Part shown: positions 1 to 6,228 of the stretch, piece after piece
Position numbering within the stretch: the first letter of the stretch is position 1
Layout: each line of letters begins with the position of its first letter
From: Campylobacterota bacterium
Lineage (GTDB): Bacteria > Campylobacterota > Campylobacteria > Campylobacterales > Sulfurimonadaceae
Direction of reading: 5' to 3'
DNA: 11,418 nucleotides
Assembly: GCA_013153755.1 (NCBI GenBank)
Contig: JAADDU010000201.1
Coordinates: 1-11,418, forward strand
Notes under the pieces: model-generated
Told to the model about the DNA's origin: nothing
The model's input: only the letters and a program-made list of their open reading frames with translations
Databases searched by the model: none
Position numbers and translations under genes: made by a program

Positions 1-16
1 AAAGATGACTTTTGTG

Positions 17-42
17 GTTCCCATACGGAGTATGGGAACGAG
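17..42. repeat. REP-like palindromic element, copy 1
   Basis: A perfect 10-bp inverted repeat (17-26 with 30-39) around a 3-nt loop, followed by CGAG, with no mismatch in the stem. It resembles copy 2 at 62-87, which lies 45 bp away in the same orientation and ends in the same nine bases (GGGAACGAG). Short palindromes with a GGGAACGAG end occur as dispersed extragenic repeats in many proteobacterial genomes (from memory), so I call this REP-like. No transposase or RAYT gene is visible in the window. No T-run follows the stem on either strand, so it is not a good intrinsic terminator. Confidence 0.7.
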
Positions 43-61
43 GGGGAAGAAGAAGGGTGCA

Positions 62-87
62 TTCCCATTCGGGAGAATGGGAACGAG
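62..87. repeat. REP-like palindromic element, copy 2, abutting murF stop
   Basis: A perfect 9-bp inverted repeat (62-70 with 75-83) with a 4-nt GGGA loop and a CGAG tail that ends one base before the murF stop codon (88-90). Compared with copy 1, one stem pair is swapped: A25-T31 there is T69-A76 here. Pairing is kept although both bases changed, which points to selection on the structure or to a family of structured repeats. The 19 bases between the copies (43-61) are mostly purine. The hairpin would form at the 3' end of the murF message and could protect it from exonucleases; that role is inferred. Confidence 0.7.
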
Positions 88-1521
88 TTATATGAAGTTT
101 GGTGCATCATTTGCGAAGAGGATGATATCACCTGCTTTTGTTTGAGATGCTAAGATGTCAGTTATCTTAGATTTATCATGAAGTATAGTTTTATTTGCTA
201 CTTTTAGATTTTTATCAAAAAGTGTTGCATTTAGGGCACCTGTAACTATGACTATATCAAAAACATCATTTATAGCATCTATGAGTTTAAGGTTTAGCTC
301 ATCACTACTCTCAACTAAACCCGGAGTTACTATAACTTTTCTGCCACTGTGAAGTGAACATAGTCTTACACCCTCTAGCATCCCGTCTATATTGCCATTA
401 TAACCATCATCTAGTATGATTTTTCCACCGGCTTCTATCTTTTGGAGTCTATGTTCTACTGGGGTTAATTTTGCAACTGCATCTTGTAACTCTTCATCAC
501 TCATACCAAACTCTTTTGCTATCTTTATGGCTACTTCTATATTCATAGTTTGAAATGCACCTAAAATATCGGTATGGTATCTCACTCCATCTATAGTAAA
601 ATCAGTTCCGTCTAATCCTGCATCTACCTCTGTTGCACCATCTCCAAAAAACTCAACTTTTTCGTGTGGCTCATCTGTTACAGAGTTATGTATAAATGCT
701 TTTTGAAGTCTTGGTGATTGCATGATTTCTAACTTCGTTGCTATGATATTTTTGAGAGATTTAAAGTACTCCAAATGAGCTTCCCCAACTCTACCCACAA
801 CAACTTTTTGTGGTTCTAAAAAGGTAGTGATTTCATATATATCTCCCCTCTCTCTAGCACCTGCTTCACAAACATATATCTGTGTGTCTTGTGGTAATGC
901 TTCATTTACATCTCGCATGATTCCACCTATGGTATTTACACTTCTAGGGGTTGCGTACACTTTATACTTATGAGAGAGTATCTGAGCTACAAAGTTTTTT
1001 ATACTTGTTTTTCCATAACTCCCCGTGATACAAACTATCTCCAAATCTTTTAGGTTTGAGAGTTTTTTCTTAGCCTCTTTTTTAAATGCCATAAACAAGA
1101 ACTTCTCTATCATTAAACTACCAACATAAGCTATAGCTAAGGGCATAAAAACACCATAGATTCCACAAGCTTCTTTTAGAGTACAAAGCATATCTTGAAA
1201 TAAAACCAAAGCAAAAAGTAGTATCAAAAATCTTTTTACACGCCATGTTAAAACAAGCTTCTTATCTAACTTTTTATACCAGATAAACATAGCAGGTAAA
1301 AGAGCAAAATAAAAGAAGATAAGAAAATACTGCCCAGTAGTATAGTAAGCTATAAAAGGGATAAAAAAGTACATAAAATGCCACTGTGGTTTGTGGTGTT
1401 TTAAAACAACACGGGAGATTTTATAGTCATACCATTGAAGATTTGTAATCAAGTACCAACCAAGAACCATAACAAAAAGTATATTTGTTATAAACGAAGC
1501 TAAAATTTCATAGTTTTGCAT
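88..1521 (-). CDS. murF: UDP-N-acetylmuramoyl-tripeptide--D-alanyl-D-alanine ligase (MurF) with membrane-spanning N-terminus
   Basis: ATP-dependent ligase that adds D-Ala-D-Ala to UDP-MurNAc-tripeptide, the last cytoplasmic step in making the peptidoglycan pentapeptide precursor. The protein is 477 residues. The Mur-ligase core is clear: a P-loop GSYGKTS at 167-173, then a central ATPase domain with GEAHL near 246-250, and a C-terminal domain with PVEHRLQ (354-360) and DDGYNGN (371-377). The first 150 or so residues are unlike the soluble substrate-binding domain of E. coli MurF: they are strongly hydrophobic, with likely membrane helices near 6-26, 48-80 (probably two), 97-112 and 123-145. 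The ATG directly follows the hydrolase stop codon (TAG|ATG), with an AGGA ribosome site inside the hydrolase end, so translation is probably coupled. Being last in a cluster containing ddl, which makes its substrate, supports MurF over other Mur ligases. The C-terminus looks complete. Confidence 0.9.
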   Translation of the reverse strand: MQNYEILASFITNILFVMVLGWYLITNLQWYDYKISRVVLKHHKPQWHFMYFFIPFIAYYTTGQYFLIFFYFALLPAMFIWYKKLDKKLVLTWRVKRFLILLFALVLFQDMLCTLKEACGIYGVFMPLAIAYVGSLMIEKFLFMAFKKEAKKKLSNLKDLEIVCITGSYGKTSIKNFVAQILSHKYKVYATPRSVNTIGGIMRDVNEALPQDTQIYVCEAGARERGDIYEITTFLEPQKVVVGRVGEAHLEYFKSLKNIIATKLEIMQSPRLQKAFIHNSVTDEPHEKVEFFGDGATEVDAGLDGTDFTIDGVRYHTDILGAFQTMNIEVAIKIAKEFGMSDEELQDAVAKLTPVEHRLQKIEAGGKIILDDGYNGNIDGMLEGVRLCSLHSGRKVIVTPGLVESSDELNLKLIDAINDVFDIVIVTGALNATLFDKNLKVANKTILHDKSKITDILASQTKAGDIILFANDAPNFI

Positions 1522-2250
1522 CTATCTGTTTCCTAAAAATATATTTTCAATCTCATCTGAGACCTCTTTTGAGTGTTGTATAAAAAAGTAGTGATCACCA
1601 TCATAAACCCTAAGAGTTGAATCTTTTATAAGTCTTTGTATCTCTTTTGCACTACTGAGTGGTGTAGCTGTATCATCCCTACCCCAACAAAGTAGAGCTT
1701 TATGTTTAAATGTGGCAAATTTTGAGCTAAAATCCTCATCAACCACATTTTTAAATGTTTCATACATAACTTTACTAAGCCCCTGTGCATCCTGTGCAAC
1801 AAAGAGGGAGCGAAATTTTGCCAAGCCAAACATTTTTAAGATTTTAAAAACTGCTATCTTTATCTTAATATTTAGTGGTTTTGGTACTTTTATACCTGCA
1901 CTACCAACAAGAACAAGTAGTTCTGGGTCAAGCAAAAGTGCTACTTTACCACCAAAAGAGTGTCCTAATATTATATCTTTTGAAGCACCTATCTGAGCTA
2001 AAAAAATCTCTAAAATATCTGCATAATCTTGTGTAGTCAAAGTGATAGAGCAACTACTACCACCAAAACCCGGTAAATCTATGTAGATGTGGCGAAAACC
2101 ATCCATATACTTTGAAAAAGAGCCCTTCATCAAAGATTTACTACTACCCCAACCGTGCAAAATGATTATATCAACTTTTGCATCTGAATTTAGTATCTCA
2201 TAAGAGATGTTAAAAGAGGCGTGTTTGTGTTGGATAGTTTTAAGAGCCAT
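1522..2250 (-). CDS. alpha/beta-hydrolase fold protein, substrate unknown
   Basis: A 242-residue cytoplasmic protein with no signal peptide and a full alpha/beta-hydrolase signature. It has an oxyanion-hole HGWG at 32-35, a DLPGFGGS loop at 58-65, a nucleophile elbow GHSFGG with Ser98, the acid Asp193 in GRDDTATP, and His220 in DGDHYFF. The catalytic triad is intact, so it is probably an active esterase, thioesterase or related enzyme. The length and motifs are like BioH/MenH-type hydrolases, but nothing here fixes the substrate and there are no biotin or menaquinone genes nearby. Its ATG overlaps the ddl stop by one base (TAATG) and its own stop touches the murF start. It is thus translationally linked to two enzymes of D-Ala-D-Ala use. 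I recall a hydrolase in the same place in Campylobacter, so a cell-envelope role is a reasonable guess, not shown. Confidence 0.85.
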   Translation of the reverse strand: MALKTIQHKHASFNISYEILNSDAKVDIIILHGWGSSKSLMKGSFSKYMDGFRHIYIDLPGFGGSSCSITLTTQDYADILEIFLAQIGASKDIILGHSFGGKVALLLDPELLVLVGSAGIKVPKPLNIKIKIAVFKILKMFGLAKFRSLFVAQDAQGLSKVMYETFKNVVDEDFSSKFATFKHKALLCWGRDDTATPLSSAKEIQRLIKDSTLRVYDGDHYFFIQHSKEVSDEIENIFLGNR

Positions 2251-3287
2251 TATTTACCTTTTGCACTTGAAATGGAGTGGATATACTCATAGTTTACTTT
2301 GATACTGTTTTTAGTTGGTAATGAGTGGCTAAGCTCCTCTATAGATGTTTTAAAATCAGCAAAAAGATAGTTTGCCATAGAGCCAGGGATAGGGTTTATC
2401 TCATTTAAAAGTACCTCATCATTTACTACAAAAAAGTCACATCTTATCAAAGCACCCTCAAAAAGAGAGTTATACACTTTTGTAAATGCATTTTTTAGTT
2501 TTGCTTCTAGTGCTTCATCTATATCTGCTTTTAAAACCTGCTCTAAACGGGAAAAGTCCATATATTTTTTCTCAAAGTCTAAAAACTCCTCTTTATGTGG
2601 CTCTTCAACTATGGAAAACTTTATCTCTCCGTTTGCTTTATATCCTGCCAGATTGTACTCTTTTACACCCTCTATGAAAGGCTCAACAAGAACTGCATCA
2701 TCAAACTCAAAAGCAACATCAAGTGCATAATCAAGCTCACTCTCATCTTTTACTATGCTAACACCGATAGAACTACCAAGTCTAGCTGGTTTTATGATGA
2801 TTGGGTAAGGGATAGAGATATTGTTATGCTCATTTGATGTTAATATCTCATACTTTACACTTTTTATATTTTTTGCATCACAAAGCCATTTGGTGTATCT
2901 TTTGTCATAAGAAAAAACACTTGCATCTACCCTTGGACCTATATACTTGATGTTAAAAAAGTCAAGCAAAGAAGCGATAGTTCCATCCTCACCATCAGCT
3001 CCATGGATAAGGTTTAACATAACTCCACCATGCTCAGTTGAGCTAAACATCCCTTTTTGGATAAATGCAGAGTTTGAGATGCTAAGTTGTGGCATCTTTT
3101 TATGCTCACCTTTTGAAAAAGTGACAGCTTTCATCTTAGATGCATCTATAAGATAAAACTTATGATCAACATCACAAAATATAAAACTTAAATCAAACCC
3201 AGATAACTTCTCTTTTAGAGTTATAGCACTAACTATGCTAATCTCATGCTCAAAACTTGCACCACCAAATAAAATCGTTAATTTCAA
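2250..3287 (-). CDS. ddl: D-alanine--D-alanine ligase
   Basis: ATP-grasp ligase that joins two D-alanines in the cytoplasm; the dipeptide is the substrate of MurF, encoded two genes downstream. The protein is 345 residues, a normal length for Ddl. Motifs in order: GGASFEHEIS at 8-17, HGADGEDG at 95-102, the ATP-grasp strand KPARLGSSIGV at 166-176, RCDFF at 282-286, and the metal- and phosphate-binding NEINPIPGSM at 295-304. The start is TTG. It is chosen because the family begins just before the LFGG motif, no in-frame ATG fits, and a good ribosome site (AAGGA, 3295-3299) lies 7 nt upstream. Its stop overlaps the hydrolase ATG by one base. Confidence 0.95.
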   Translation of the reverse strand: MKLTILFGGASFEHEISIVSAITLKEKLSGFDLSFIFCDVDHKFYLIDASKMKAVTFSKGEHKKMPQLSISNSAFIQKGMFSSTEHGGVMLNLIHGADGEDGTIASLLDFFNIKYIGPRVDASVFSYDKRYTKWLCDAKNIKSVKYEILTSNEHNNISIPYPIIIKPARLGSSIGVSIVKDESELDYALDVAFEFDDAVLVEPFIEGVKEYNLAGYKANGEIKFSIVEEPHKEEFLDFEKKYMDFSRLEQVLKADIDEALEAKLKNAFTKVYNSLFEGALIRCDFFVVNDEVLLNEINPIPGSMANYLFADFKTSIEELSHSLPTKNSIKVNYEYIHSISSAKGK

Positions 3288-3294
3288 ATATCTT

Positions 3295-3299
3295 TCCTT
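3295..3299 (-). promoter_or_regulatory. Ribosome binding site fixing the TTG start of ddl
   Basis: On the minus strand this reads AAGGA, 7 nt before the TTG at 3287, in the 15-nt gap after the ArsC/Spx-like gene. The spacing is standard and supports the non-ATG start. Confidence 0.7.
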
Positions 3300-3302
3300 A
3301 TA

Positions 3303-3647
3303 TTAGTTTAAAAATAGTTCTTTATATTTATCTTCATCAAAACCCACTATAACTTTACCATCAAACTCGATAATAGGTCTTTTAAAAAGCATATTTTCTT
3401 TACAAAGCCACTCTTTTTTACCATCATCATCAAGATTTAAATCTTTTAGTTTTAGTGTTCTGTACTTTGTACCACGGTTATTAAACAAAACATCCATACT
3501 TAGATGCTCTAACCAGTACTCAACCTTATCACAACCAACACTAAGCTTTTTAAAGTCAAAAAACTCTATCTCTATACCATTTTCTTTAAAAAACTTTCTT
3601 GCATTTCTCACTGTGCCACAAGTGGGGATACCATAAACTTTTATCAT
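3303..3647 (-). CDS. ArsC/Spx-family (YffB-like) thioredoxin-fold protein
   Basis: A small cytoplasmic protein (114 residues from the second of two tandem ATGs) of the arsenate reductase/Spx/YffB family. The N-terminal strand leads to the active-site loop IPTCGTVRNA with one cysteine (Cys10), followed by a helix. The C-terminal part carries FKRPIIEFDGK (residues 88-98), the conserved Arg-Pro turn of this family. The loop is CGTV, not the CxxC redox switch of Firmicutes Spx, so the Spx regulator label should not be applied. Two other cysteines (39 and 82) are present. Arsenate reduction is possible but no arsenic genes are nearby. AGGAG sits only 2 nt from the first ATG (3650) and 5 nt from the second, which is why I prefer the second. 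The gene lies between ruvA and ddl, a place where I do not recall it in Campylobacter. Confidence 0.82.
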   Translation of the reverse strand: MIKVYGIPTCGTVRNARKFFKENGIEIEFFDFKKLSVGCDKVEYWLEHLSMDVLFNNRGTKYRTLKLKDLNLDDDGKKEWLCKENMLFKRPIIEFDGKVIVGFDEDKYKELFLN

Positions 3648-3652
3648 CATTT

Positions 3653-3657
3653 CTCCT
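3653..3657 (-). promoter_or_regulatory. Strong ribosome binding site overlapping ruvA stop
   Basis: AGGAG on the minus strand, overlapping the last bases of the ruvA stop codon (TAG at 3656-3658). It serves the ArsC/Spx-like gene and favours the ATG at 3647 (5-nt spacing) over the one at 3650 (2-nt spacing). Confidence 0.65.
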
Positions 3658-4222
3658 AAATACTCTGTAGCATTTTTAATGCCTCTTTTACAAGTGTAGC
3701 CGTATCATCCGAACTACAAGAGCTTAGAGCTTTAGATATTTTATCTTTTTTAAATCCTAAAGATTCCAATGCTTCACTTGCCTGTGCATAAGCAACACTT
3801 TTTGGTGCATCACTTGAAGACACTAACTCCACATCAAAACCACTAAGCTCAACTAAAATTCGTCCTGCACTCTTAGGACCAATCCCTGGTACTTTTTTTA
3901 CACCGTTTATATCTTTGTTATTTATAAGTGTTGCAAACTGAGTGGGTGTATATGTGGAGCAAATCGCCATAGCCACTTTTGGACCTACTCCACTTATCTT
4001 TATAAGTCTCTCAAAAAGTTTTTTCTCACTAACTTCTAAAAAACCGTATAAAAGCTGTGCATCTTCACGAATTATATGTGCCGTTACTAGTTTAACTTTA
4101 TCACTACCCAAAGCTGAAAAAGTGTGCAATGAGATAAAAACCTCATAAACTACACCACTAACATCAACATGAACAAAAGATGGCTCTTTGTGTACTATAT
4201 TTCCATTTATACCAACTATCAT
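3656..4222 (-). CDS. ruvA: Holliday junction branch migration protein RuvA
   Basis: DNA-binding subunit of the RuvAB complex. It holds the four-way junction as a tetramer while RuvB motors drive branch migration during recombination repair. The protein is 188 residues, slightly shorter than E. coli RuvA. An N-terminal OB-fold domain (about 1-62) ends in EDAQLLYGF. Two helix-hairpin-helix motifs follow, ISGVGPKVA (76-84) and VPGIGPKSA (111-119). After a linker, the C-terminal three-helix domain that contacts RuvB runs from about 142 to the end. The ATG is 1 nt from the fapA-like stop, so the two are co-transcribed and probably translationally coupled. Neither ruvB nor ruvC is in this window, so the ruv genes are dispersed here. 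Confidence 0.95.
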   Translation of the reverse strand: MIVGINGNIVHKEPSFVHVDVSGVVYEVFISLHTFSALGSDKVKLVTAHIIREDAQLLYGFLEVSEKKLFERLIKISGVGPKVAMAICSTYTPTQFATLINNKDINGVKKVPGIGPKSAGRILVELSGFDVELVSSSDAPKSVAYAQASEALESLGFKKDKISKALSSCSSDDTATLVKEALKMLQSI

Positions 4223-4223
4223 C

Positions 4224-6131
4224 TTACTCTTTTACCACCTTAATTTCGTATTGGTCATCATCATCTTTAACTAGAGCAAACACTTTATCTCTTGAACCAT
4301 CTTTTGGTTTATATATAAGTTCTAATGGTGGGTCAACTAATTTAAAAATTATCTCATTATACCCTACCCATCTATCTCTATTTATGATTCTTGCATCAAA
4401 AATATCATCTTGAAAATCAGATGTTTTGGATGTTAAGTCATCTAATTTGTCTTTTTTTATCTCTAATTCTTCTTTTATAGATGTTAAATGATTTTTAATT
4501 TTTGTAAATTGTTGATACTGTTTCACAAAAGAAGCTGGCATTTTTACACCACTCTTTTTATAATGAAGTAACCTTTTTTTAATATCATTATAAGCTACTG
4601 AATTATCTTCTAAGATTTTAGTATATTTTTCTATCTCTTTTTTTATATCTTTTATAGCTAAAGTAAGGTTACTAATCTCTTTTTTATTTGTATCAACACT
4701 TTTTTTTACATCTTTTTTTAGCATAGGGTCTATTGTAAAGGTATTTTCACTACCTTGGAGTCTTTTTATCTCTATAAGCTTTGAAGCTGTTGCTTTAACA
4801 TTAGATGAACAAAGCTCTATTGTTATCTCTTTTGCTTTTATATCTCCACCTATAGCTTGAGTAATATCCACTACATTACCATCTACTTTACCATGTTCTA
4901 GTCTAGTTATATGGATGTTTTTCCCATAAGCTTGACCTTTATGAACATTTATATTTAGATTTTCAGCTTTTATATATGATGTTTTATGTGTAAGTCCACC
5001 TATAGTAGCTTTTAGAGCATTTACTTTAGCATTTGAACCAACATTGCCTTCTATCTCTATCTCACTCACTTCAACACTCATACCACTTCCAATAGCATCT
5101 TTTACTGCATCTGTTTCTTTTACAACCATACTTACATCAGAGTCAAGACCTGTAGATATAGAGCCTGTAGTTCTAAAACTTATCTGCCCTACATCAACTT
5201 CAGATTTTATAGTATAAAGATTTCCATCTAAAGATATATATCCATTTTCAACTGCTCTATATTCTATACTTGTATCATTTTCAATAATTTTTATAGTATC
5301 ATCAATATCAAAAGATGGAAAGTTTTTAACTACTGGTTCACTTGGTTCAAGATACTTACCTCTACAATCTCTTCCAGGTTTACCATTTTGAGGTTTTATG
5401 TACTCTATAAGAAGTTCATCTTTATGAACACTTTGTATAAACCCTCTGTTTGCATAGTCAACCCTACCTTGCTCATCAACATCGTCTTTTTTATCATAAT
5501 GAAGTATAAGTGCATCATTTACAGTCTGTGTTGGTTCGTAAGATTCAGCTATAAGAAATGTTTCATTTTTTTCATATATAACATTTTCTTTAACTCTTAT
5601 AAAATCAGTGATTTTTGAAACTACACTATTTTGTATACTATCAAAAACATTTATCAAGATATTTGCTCTTATTTTTGCTTTATTTATTAGTATAGTAAAT
5701 TCTTGTTCAAATTTTGAGTTATACTTAACTTTAGAGCCTTCTTTTATACTTAAATATACTTTACATTTTGTAGTATTCGCACCTATTGCTAAATTAAAAT
5801 CACTATAAGGATTTTTTTCTGATTTTGAAAATATTTCAACTTCATACATCTGCTTAATTTCAAAATTTTTTTCTAAAATAACACCCATATCTTCTAAACC
5901 TAACAACTCTTCTGTAGAAACTTCTTTCCATTCAACCTCTTTGTTTCCCTCATTAAGCCTAGAATATGTTTGAACTTCTAAAATATTAAAATCAAGACTG
6001 TGCACACTAATTTCATAAGATTTTGATATAGAGATAAGCTCTTTTGCTACATTTCTTGTACGAACAACAATTGGGCGAATTTTTGTAATAGATTTTTTAG
6101 TAGATTTTTTACTTGAGCCAAATAGTGCCAT
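4224..6131 (-). CDS. FapA-like (DUF342) flagellar/polar assembly protein
   Basis: A large cytoplasmic protein (635 residues from the ATG at 6131) of the DUF342/FapA family. It begins with a Lys/Ser-rich stretch (residues 6-17) and an alpha/beta N-terminal region. The DUF342 signature PQNGKPGRDCRGKYL lies near 247-261. A long right-handed beta-helix-like region of short Gly-turn repeats follows (about 290-445), then a predicted coiled coil rich in Lys/Glu (about 472-570) and a short beta C-terminus. In Vibrio vulnificus FapA is linked to polar flagellum formation; that role is carried over here by family only. It is the first gene of the minus-strand cluster. A TTG nine bases upstream is in frame, but neither start has a good ribosome site and the ATG is the simpler choice. 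The DNA looks more A+T-rich than its neighbours by eye. Confidence 0.8.
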   Translation of the reverse strand: MALFGSSKKSTKKSITKIRPIVVRTRNVAKELISISKSYEISVHSLDFNILEVQTYSRLNEGNKEVEWKEVSTEELLGLEDMGVILEKNFEIKQMYEVEIFSKSEKNPYSDFNLAIGANTTKCKVYLSIKEGSKVKYNSKFEQEFTILINKAKIRANILINVFDSIQNSVVSKITDFIRVKENVIYEKNETFLIAESYEPTQTVNDALILHYDKKDDVDEQGRVDYANRGFIQSVHKDELLIEYIKPQNGKPGRDCRGKYLEPSEPVVKNFPSFDIDDTIKIIENDTSIEYRAVENGYISLDGNLYTIKSEVDVGQISFRTTGSISTGLDSDVSMVVKETDAVKDAIGSGMSVEVSEIEIEGNVGSNAKVNALKATIGGLTHKTSYIKAENLNINVHKGQAYGKNIHITRLEHGKVDGNVVDITQAIGGDIKAKEITIELCSSNVKATASKLIEIKRLQGSENTFTIDPMLKKDVKKSVDTNKKEISNLTLAIKDIKKEIEKYTKILEDNSVAYNDIKKRLLHYKKSGVKMPASFVKQYQQFTKIKNHLTSIKEELEIKKDKLDDLTSKTSDFQDDIFDARIINRDRWVGYNEIIFKLVDPPLELIYKPKDGSRDKVFALVKDDDDQYEIKVVKE

Positions 6132-6228
6132 TATTACCAACCAGATTAAATTTTAGAATTAAACTCTATATTTTAATCAAATTTTCGTTAAACTTTCGTA
6201 AAATTAACGATATCACACAAAGAAGCCC
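6132..6228. promoter_or_regulatory. Divergent promoter region between fapA-like gene and murJ
   Basis: This A+T-rich gap is the only place where both clusters can start. For murJ, TAAAAT at 6199-6204 is a plausible -10 box with no clear -35, as is common in Campylobacterota. For the minus strand, TATAGA (complement of 6165-6170) and TAAAAT (complement of 6150-6155) are weaker candidates. A 7-bp inverted repeat (TCGTTAA 6185-6191, TTAACGA 6204-6210) brackets the murJ -10 and could be an operator or chance. Confidence 0.5.

Noticed and set aside
17..87. CRISPR array edge (two similar repeats)
   Set aside because: The units are strong palindromes separated by only 19 bases, too short for spacers, and they differ inside the stem. 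No cas gene is in the window.
17..87. Intrinsic terminator for murF
   Set aside because: Both stems are strong, but neither is followed by a T-run on either strand.
88..160. murF truncated by the adjacent repeat
   Set aside because: The C-terminus ends in a normal-looking NDAPNFI and the total length suits the family, so there is no sign of lost sequence.
1712..1996. Plus-strand reading frame opposite the hydrolase gene
   Set aside because: No ribosome site or domain, and it is fully covered by a gene with an intact catalytic triad.
2486..3156. Overlapping short plus-strand reading frames opposite ddl
   Set aside because: All fall within the conserved Ddl coding region and show no protein-like features.
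3303..3650. Spx transcriptional regulator
   Set aside because: The active site is CGTV with one cysteine, not CxxC, and Spx regulation is a Firmicutes trait.
6132..6140. TTG at 6140 as the fapA-like start
   Set aside because: It adds only three residues, has no ribosome site, and the ATG at 6131 is the more likely start.
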